Part shown: positions 23,963 to 28,957 of the stretch, in pieces | Position numbering within the stretch: position 1 is the stretch's first letter | Layout of the letters: each line of letters starts with the position of its first letter | NCBI GenBank assembly: GCA_036703315.1 | Contig: DATNPH010000045.1 | Coordinates: 1-28,957, forward strand | Direction: 5' to 3' | Length of the DNA stretch: 28,957 nucleotides | From: DATNPH01 sp036703315 | GTDB taxonomy: Bacteria > Cyanobacteriota > Cyanobacteriia > Cyanobacteriales > Coleofasciculaceae | The notes under the pieces: generated by a model | What the model was told of the DNA's origin: nothing | Databases searched by the model: none | Seen by the model: the letters and a program-made list of their open reading frames with translations, nothing else | Program-made: the position numbers and the translations under genes

Positions 23963-25099
23963 GTGCATCGAGAACAAGGTGTCTATCAAGAGTTACAAAC
24001 CGCGAACGAAGAAGACTACTGGCAAGCCGTGTTGGCTAAAGATGCTAGCTTCGAAGGGACTTTCTTCTATGCTGTGCGGTCTACAGGTGTTTACTGTCGT
24101 CCGTCCTGTCCGGCTCGACGACCCCGACGAGAGCAGGTTCTCTTCTTTTCCCTACCTGAAGCTGCCCAAAAAGCAGGGTTCCGCCCTTGCCAGCGTTGCA
24201 CTCCTCAGAGTGCTACGACTCGTAATCCTCAAGCAGAGCTAGTTCAGCAAGTCTGCCACTACATTGAGGCTAATCTTGAACGTTCGCTTACGTTAGCTAC
24301 TCTCGGTGAAGCGGTCAGTATGAGTCCACATCACCTACAACGGGTCTTCAAGCAAATTATGGGTATTAGTCCACGCCAATACACAGAAGTACGTCGCTTG
24401 AGCTGCCTGAAGACACAACTAAAGCAGGGGCAAGCTGTGACTACAGCACTTTATGAAACCGGATACGGTTCTAGCAGCCGACTATACGAGCAAGCCTCGA
24501 CCCGACTTGGCATGACTCCGGCTACCTACTGTCGAGGTGGCAAGGGAATGCATATCAGCTATACCCTTGTTGATTGTCCTTTGGGTCGCTTGCTCATCGC
24601 AATTACAGACCGGGGACTGTGTGCTGTCAGCTTGGGTGATTCTGATGCCGAACTGGTAGCTGAACTTTTGGGTGAGTATCCTGCTGCTGAGTTCTATCGT
24701 AATGATGTTGACCTCAGTTTATGGGTTAGTAGTATTCTTGATCATCTCAAAGGTGAGCCGATACACCTAGACCTACCTTTAGATTTACAAGCTACTGCTT
24801 TTCAGTGGCGAGTTTGGCAAGAATTACGGGCTATTCCCTATGGCAGTACTCGCTCCTACAGCGAGATTGCTAAGGCTCTAGGTAATCCTAAGGCAGCGCG
24901 GGCAGTTGCTCGGGCTTGTGCTACCAATCCTGTGTCAATAGTGATTCCCTGCCACCGGGTGGTTAGGGAAGATGGTAGCCTTTGTGGTTACCGTTGGGGC
25001 GTGGAGCGTAAGCAAGCTCTAATAGCAAAGGAGGAGCAGAGTGTTGCTCAACCTAAGGATGATTTCAACAGTCTTTCAAACCATAACAATCACATCTAG
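23963..25099 (+). CDS. ada: Ada: methyl-DNA-responsive activator and O6-methylguanine-DNA methyltransferase
   Basis: A 378-residue full-length Ada-type protein. It repairs alkylated DNA by moving methyl groups to its own cysteines; methylation of the N-terminal one turns it into a transcription activator. The N-terminal zinc domain has Cys45, Cys49, Cys76 and Cys79 (VYCRPSCPAR, RPCQRC), Cys45 being the expected phosphotriester acceptor. An AraC-type HTH follows (about 95-200, LTLATLGEAVSMSPHHLQR). The C-terminal methyltransferase domain has acceptor Cys330 in IPCHRVV and the GYRWGVERK end. All three parts are colinear with E. coli Ada. The GTG start is set by the strong AGGAGG site. The EamA transporter gene follows after 54 bases on the same strand and may be co-transcribed. 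Confidence 0.94.
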   Translation: MHREQGVYQELQTANEEDYWQAVLAKDASFEGTFFYAVRSTGVYCRPSCPARRPRREQVLFFSLPEAAQKAGFRPCQRCTPQSATTRNPQAELVQQVCHYIEANLERSLTLATLGEAVSMSPHHLQRVFKQIMGISPRQYTEVRRLSCLKTQLKQGQAVTTALYETGYGSSSRLYEQASTRLGMTPATYCRGGKGMHISYTLVDCPLGRLLIAITDRGLCAVSLGDSDAELVAELLGEYPAAEFYRNDVDLSLWVSSILDHLKGEPIHLDLPLDLQATAFQWRVWQELRAIPYGSTRSYSEIAKALGNPKAARAVARACATNPVSIVIPCHRVVREDGSLCGYRWGVERKQALIAKEEQSVAQPKDDFNSLSNHNNHI

Positions 25100-25153
25100 A
25101 GTTGTTGAACTCAACCACTATTTGTGATTGAAACTAAGGATAACTATTTATTA

Positions 25154-26077
25154 ATGGCACTGCATCAAACCTCTGGGCACTGGCGTTTAGGTTTAGCGCT
25201 ATCGCTGGTAACTACTCTCCTGTGGGGCGTTCTACCCATTACCTTAGCTGTGGCGCTTCAGGCGCTGGATGTCTACACCGTCACTTGGTTTCGCTTTCTG
25301 ATAGCTTTTGGGCTACTGGCGGTTTATCTAGCTGCACGCCACCAACTCCCTAGCCTTCAAAAACTGCGATCGGCTTCGCTAAAATTGTTGGCGATCGCTA
25401 CAGTGTTTTTAGGACTCAATTACTTATTTTTCCTCCAAGGGTTGGTGCAAACGTCACCGACTACCTCAGAAATTGTGATTCAGCTGGCTCCTGTACTGAT
25501 GGGTTTAGGAGCAATAGCTGTTTTCAAAGAACGCTACACTTTACACCAATGGATAGGCTTAGGTGTCCTAGTTCTGGGACTGGCTCTATATTTCCACGGT
25601 CAATTAGAGACGGTAATCACGGCACAGGCAACTTATGTGGTAGGCAATACCCTTCTTGTTCTAGCCTCAGTAGTTTGGGCGGTTTATGCTCTAGCTCAGA
25701 AGCAACTCCTCCAAAAGTTACCGTCTTCAACTATCATGCTGGTTATCTATGGCGGCTGTGCACTCTTGTTTAGTCCTTTTACGAAGCCGCAAGCACTACT
25801 CAGCCTAAGTCCTTTACACTTCGTTATGTTGCTGCTTTGTGGCTTGAATACCCTAGTGGCTTACGGTGCTTTTGCTGAAGCCTTAGATCACTGGGAAGCT
25901 TCCCGTGTCAGTGCCGTACTAGCCTTAACTCCCCTAGTTACTCTTGTAGCTGTGTGGGCTGTCTCTTACTTCACTCCCACCCTACTTGCACCGGAACGAT
26001 TAACGACATTAGGAGTGTTGGGAGCAGTTTTTGTAGCTATTGGCTCGATCGCCATTGCCCTAGGCGAAAACCGATAA
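25154..26077 (+). CDS. EamA/DMT-family transporter
   Basis: A protein of about 307 residues with ten hydrophobic segments in two EamA repeats, typical of drug/metabolite-transporter superfamily exporters in the inner membrane. Repeat features include LLWGVLPITLAVAL, the TVTWFRFLIAF segment, and in the second half LASVVWAVYALAQKQLL. Substrate cannot be predicted. I prefer ATG 25154 (MALHQTSGHW), with AAGGA at 25136-25140, over GTG 25124, which has no ribosome binding site and would add ten polar residues. It follows ada at short distance, but a functional link to alkylation damage is only a guess. It converges with the DUF4126 gene. Confidence 0.85.
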   Translation: MALHQTSGHWRLGLALSLVTTLLWGVLPITLAVALQALDVYTVTWFRFLIAFGLLAVYLAARHQLPSLQKLRSASLKLLAIATVFLGLNYLFFLQGLVQTSPTTSEIVIQLAPVLMGLGAIAVFKERYTLHQWIGLGVLVLGLALYFHGQLETVITAQATYVVGNTLLVLASVVWAVYALAQKQLLQKLPSSTIMLVIYGGCALLFSPFTKPQALLSLSPLHFVMLLLCGLNTLVAYGAFAEALDHWEASRVSAVLALTPLVTLVAVWAVSYFTPTLLAPERLTTLGVLGAVFVAIGSIAIALGENR

Positions 26078-26171
26078 ACTCAATACTTTCCCCTACCTAT
26101 CGTAATCATGAGGGAAACACTTCCCATTAACGGCGTACACCGCCACGAAGGAAAATCTTTCTTCCCACTCC

Positions 26172-26771
26172 CTACTCCCCTCTTGAGCCAGGTATCTGGT
26201 GACGGAACCGATATTTACGAGAACGATTCTGTCCTACATACCAGTGATGCCACTGCTGGGAGCTGCGAATTGCTAGCCATAATAACAGTAAAGCGATTAC
26301 CCCCCCTTCTCGAGGGGCATCAAAGGCAAAGATAACCAACACAACACACAAAACATCCTGAATAAAGACCATCCACAACGGCAAACCCCGCAAACGGAAG
26401 AACCAGCCTACTTGAACCAATTGGAGTACAAGTGCTAGTAAGCCGCCGACGATGCCCACTATCCAAACAAATAGAGTTGGAGCTTCAGCCAACTGAGCAA
26501 CCGCAACGCCCATAATTGCGCCAACAACAGGACTAAAGACTAGCTGGACAATTTGCAATATGCGCTGCCCCAACAGTTTTTTGGAAGCAAATAGCTCAAA
26601 CAACGACCAACTAGTCAAAATACCTAGCAAAATTGCTGGATTCATGTATCTCAGCACTGGTACTTTCGACCAAAGATTGTCGCTATACAACAAACCAATG
26701 ACAAGGAGGGGCAGTGCAATTCTCATTCCTGCTGCCGCTGAGGCTGAGAGTGCGGCTAGGATTTCAATCAT
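26172..26771 (-). CDS. DUF4126 family membrane protein
   Basis: A protein of 199 residues from ATG 26769-26771 with four or five hydrophobic segments. The start MIEILAALSASAAAGMRIALPLL and the following SWSLFELFASKK region match the DUF4126 family, whose function is unknown. An upstream in-frame start at 26813 would add 14 residues (MGLTSPVVLQARGT) that do not look like part of the family; a GAGG sits just before the chosen ATG. The C-terminal ~30 residues are basic and polar. It stands alone and converges with the EamA gene, with no clear terminator in the 94-base gap between them. Confidence 0.78.
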   Translation of the reverse strand: MIEILAALSASAAAGMRIALPLLVIGLLYSDNLWSKVPVLRYMNPAILLGILTSWSLFELFASKKLLGQRILQIVQLVFSPVVGAIMGVAVAQLAEAPTLFVWIVGIVGGLLALVLQLVQVGWFFRLRGLPLWMVFIQDVLCVVLVIFAFDAPREGGVIALLLLWLAIRSSQQWHHWYVGQNRSRKYRFRHQIPGSRGE

Positions 26772-27461
26772 CGTGCCTCGTGCCTGCAACACAACTGGGC
26801 TGGTTAATCCCACAATTAACCTACAACTAGTTTAAAAGTTGTTCTCAAATCGGTGGGAATGCAGCCCTATTAAAGTCACAATCTTACACTTTTAAGTATA
26901 GTTGCTAGTTTTGCTGGTGTGTGTACTCTTTACAACAAATTAAATAGTACGAAGCGGAATTTTCGCTTTTTACTCTGGACTGGCAATGGATTCTCCAAAT
27001 TAGTGCATCATTAGTGCATCGGTTGTCATAGCCGTATGTCTTGTGGCTAGCTATATCAGTCAGAGCTTGAGGTTTTAGTGTAAACTTTCTTAAAACTGTA
27101 GCCAAATATACAGTTTGTGCGCTTCAATTAAATTAGGTGGAAATAAATAGTAAACACTTTCAAATTAACAGTCTTTTCCTCTTAGTAAGGGCGGTAATAG
27201 ACTACTAATTTGATCAGATTCAACGCAATTAATCGCGTTCTTAAAGCTGCACCTAGAACGAAAAACAAAAACTACTTAACTGACGGTGTGGTCTAGTGGT
27301 TAAAAATCTTCCATGGGAGGAGATTTTAAGGGGATAGGCGTAAGCAAACACTAGCTATTTGAAGTCTTTAGCTCTCGTCAAACCTGTCCGAACCCCCAAT
27401 CATCCTCTTTAAACAGATATCTACATCCCACCGCAGTTACGTAATAAGGAGAACCAGTAGG
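26772..27461. other. Long divergent region upstream of gdhA
   Basis: About 690 AT-rich bases between leftward DUF4126 and rightward gdhA, with no supported gene. It holds an 11-base tandem duplication (ATTAGTGCATC at 26999-27009 and 27010-27020), a candidate NtcA box (27098-27111), and a hairpin AAAATCT/AGATTTT (27303-27309 with 27321-27327). The gdhA ribosome binding site AAGGAG is at 27446-27451, 10 bases before its ATG. Confidence 0.55.
27098..27111. promoter_or_regulatory. Candidate NtcA binding site
   Basis: GTA-N8-TAC, the full NtcA palindrome consensus, stands 350 bases before gdhA. NtcA is the cyanobacterial nitrogen-control activator, and gdhA is a nitrogen-assimilation gene. A TAN3T-type -10 (TAAATT, 27129-27134) follows at 17 bases, shorter than the usual 20-24. 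A 6-base consensus is expected by chance several times in a window this size. Confidence 0.35.
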
Positions 27462-28757
27462 ATGTCTGATTCACTATTTTCTGATGCTAGTAAAAGATTG
27501 GAAACAGCACTGAAATATATCTCAATTCCTGAGGATGTAATTGAACACTTAAAGTATCCGAAAGCAAGTTTAAGTGTTTCAATTCCTGTCCGAATGGATG
27601 ATGGCTCTTTGAAAATTTTTAAGGGATATCGGGTTCGGTATGACGATACCAGAGGACCAACCAAAGGTGGGGTACGATACCATCCCAACGTTTCCCTGGA
27701 TGAAGTACAATCCTTAGCGTTTTGGATGACATTTAAATGTGCTGTTTTAAATCTGCCTTATGGCGGTGGCAAAGGCGGAATTACAGTTGATCCAAAAGCT
27801 TTATCAAATCTGGAACTCGAACGGATGACGCGCGGTTACATTGATGCGATCGCAGACTTCATTGGTCCTGATGTTGATATTCTCGCTCCCGATGTTTACA
27901 CCGATGCCATGATCATGGGTTGGATGATGGATCAATACAGCATTATCCGCCGTCAAATCACCCCAGCTGTTGTCACTGGCAAACCGCTCACAATGGGAGG
28001 AAGTGTTGGTCGCGATGGAGCTACAGGGACTGGTGCTTTTTTTGTGATTGAATCCATCCTGCCAAAATTTGGTCTCCTGCCACAAGAGACAACTGTAGCC
28101 GTTCAAGGATTTGGTAAGGCAGGTGCTGTGGTGGCGGAACTCCTTGCCAGAGCGGGTTATAAAGTTGTTGCCGTCAGTGATTCTCAAGGGGGAATTTATG
28201 CCAAACAAGGGCTAGATATACCTAGCATTCGCTATTACAAAGCATCTAGTAATGGTATCAAAGCAATGTACTGCAAAAACTCAGTTTGCAACATTGTTGA
28301 ACATGAAGTACTGAGCAACCAGGAGCTTTTAGCCTTAGATGTCGATGTACTGATTCCAGCTGCTTTAGAAAATCAAATTACTGAAGCTAATGTTCACGAC
28401 ATCAAAGCGAAATACATCTTTGAAGTGGCAAATGGACCGATAACCTCTGCGGCTGACAAAGTTTTGGAAGAAAAGGGAATTTATGTTTTTCCAGATATTT
28501 TAGCCAATGCTGGAGGCGTCACCGTTAGCTATTTTGAATGGGTGCAAAACCGGAGTGGACTTTACTGGACACAAGAGGAAGTCAATCAGCGCCTAAGACA
28601 GAAAATGGTCGAAGAAACAGCACAAATCTGGTCAGTTTCTCAGGAATTAGCCATTTCATTGCGAACAGCAGCTTATGTTCATGCGTTGAATCGACTTGGG
28701 GAAGCTCGTAAGGCTAAGGGGACAAGAGATTACTATATCAACGGTCGAAACTCGTAG
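27462..28757 (+). CDS. gdhA: Glutamate dehydrogenase (Glu/Leu/Phe/Val dehydrogenase family)
   Basis: A 431-residue hexameric-type glutamate dehydrogenase interconverting 2-oxoglutarate plus ammonium and glutamate with a nicotinamide cofactor. Substrate-site lysines are Lys68 (GPTKGG) and Lys92 (MTFKCAV), with catalytic Lys104 (PYGGGKGG) and Asp144 (LAPDVYTDAM). The Rossmann domain starts near 205 with VQGFGKAG and the strand VVAVSDSQG. The C-terminal domain holds EVANGPIT and the FPDILANAGGVTVSYFEWVQN block typical of the family. The Asp after the second strand (SDS) allows NAD use, but cofactor choice is not certain. Its ATG has a good AAGGAG 10 bases upstream. A candidate NtcA box lies 350 bases upstream. 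Confidence 0.94.
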   Translation: MSDSLFSDASKRLETALKYISIPEDVIEHLKYPKASLSVSIPVRMDDGSLKIFKGYRVRYDDTRGPTKGGVRYHPNVSLDEVQSLAFWMTFKCAVLNLPYGGGKGGITVDPKALSNLELERMTRGYIDAIADFIGPDVDILAPDVYTDAMIMGWMMDQYSIIRRQITPAVVTGKPLTMGGSVGRDGATGTGAFFVIESILPKFGLLPQETTVAVQGFGKAGAVVAELLARAGYKVVAVSDSQGGIYAKQGLDIPSIRYYKASSNGIKAMYCKNSVCNIVEHEVLSNQELLALDVDVLIPAALENQITEANVHDIKAKYIFEVANGPITSAADKVLEEKGIYVFPDILANAGGVTVSYFEWVQNRSGLYWTQEEVNQRLRQKMVEETAQIWSVSQELAISLRTAAYVHALNRLGEARKAKGTRDYYINGRNS

Positions 28758-28807
28758 CATTTATAGTGGCTTGCAATTGAGTACAACAGAGGTTGTTGAT
28801 AGGGGCA

Positions 28808-28817
28808 GGACATGTCC
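28808..28817. repeat. 10-base palindrome downstream of gdhA
   Basis: GGACATGTCC is a perfect palindrome 51 bases past the gdhA stop. It has no T run and no known role. Confidence 0.3.
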
Positions 28818-28869
28818 ATTAGTGTCAACTTAAGCCCTGTTGAAAAGGAAGTCGCGGCTAAATAAACCA

Positions 28870-28957
28870 AGTCCGCCTGCGCGGACTAACGAAAAATCAA
28901 CACTTATTTAACCTGCACAGGCAGGTTTTGTTTATGTAGCTGCGGTTTCAACCGCCC
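28870..28957. repeat. Multi-hairpin palindromic extragenic repeat (continues past the window)
   Basis: Three short perfect hairpins follow one another: AGTCCGC/GCGGACT (28870-28887), AACCTGC/GCAGGTT (28910-28927) and GCGGTT/AACCGC (28942-28955). They are joined by TTTTGTTTATGTAGC. This arrangement (a CCGC hairpin, then an AACCTGC hairpin, then TTTGT-TGTAGC) is one I recognise from dispersed cyanobacterial extragenic repeats. The first hairpin or two may also act as the gdhA transcription end. Confidence 0.65.

Noticed and set aside
27283..27345. tRNA-like stretch (GTGGTCTAGTGGTTA followed by a hairpin) before gdhA
   Set aside because: It resembles a D arm, but there is no T arm and no matching acceptor strand at the expected distance, so it is not called a tRNA.
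1..28957. CRISPR arrays, rRNA genes, intact insertion sequences or prophage genes
   Set aside because: No regularly spaced repeats, rRNA signatures, intact transposase or phage structural genes were seen. The only mobile-element trace is the truncated group II intron.

Overview
The window is chromosomal DNA from a cyanobacterium. The octamer GCGATCGC (HIP1) recurs about two dozen times, for example at 150-157, 2384-2391, 2953-2960 and 3766-3773. The gene set also points there: a Rubisco activase with a small-subunit-like tail, an ethylene-receptor-type histidine kinase, a cyanobacteriochrome GAF domain, Ycf29-like response regulators and cyanobacterial-type mraY, ligA and gdhA. Short tandem repeats and palindromic extragenic repeats in the gaps also fit a large-genome cyanobacterium. 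The genus cannot be fixed from sequence reading alone.

Layout from the left: a B12-binding radical SAM enzyme cut by the window edge (minus); a 640-base hairpin-rich gap; an operon of a DUF2993 lipid-binding-type protein and an ExbB/TolQ-type proton channel (minus); then a two-gene signalling operon (3652-9434). Its first gene is a hybrid kinase with an ethylene/Cu(I)-binding membrane domain. Its second is a REC-cyanobacteriochrome GAF-GAF-GAF-PAS-adenylyl cyclase. Next come an alpha/beta hydrolase (minus), clpS, a CPBP-family membrane protease, a gluconokinase (minus) and mraY.

The stretch 15.4-17.6 kb is rearranged. An intact NarL-type response regulator is followed by the 3' part of an antisense group II intron (maturase/HNH end plus domains V and VI). 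The intron is fused to a second response regulator that has lost its first ~60 codons. The two regulators share a 95-base perfectly identical block that begins exactly at the fusion point.

The right part holds a tandem GNAT protein with a hairpin-like repeat translated in frame, a 39-residue membrane peptide with a strong terminator, Rubisco activase (minus), ligA, ada with an EamA-family transporter, a DUF4126 membrane protein (minus), gdhA with a possible NtcA box far upstream, and a multi-hairpin extragenic repeat running off the right edge.

The locus most worth attention is the ethylene-receptor kinase next to the bilin-GAF adenylyl cyclase. In Synechocystis the ethylene-binding and bilin-GAF sensors sit in one protein (SynEtr1/UirS). 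Here the sensors are split between two adjacent genes, and the output appears to be cAMP. Several genes use GTG or TTG starts, so some starts given here were chosen from ribosome-binding sites and family alignment.
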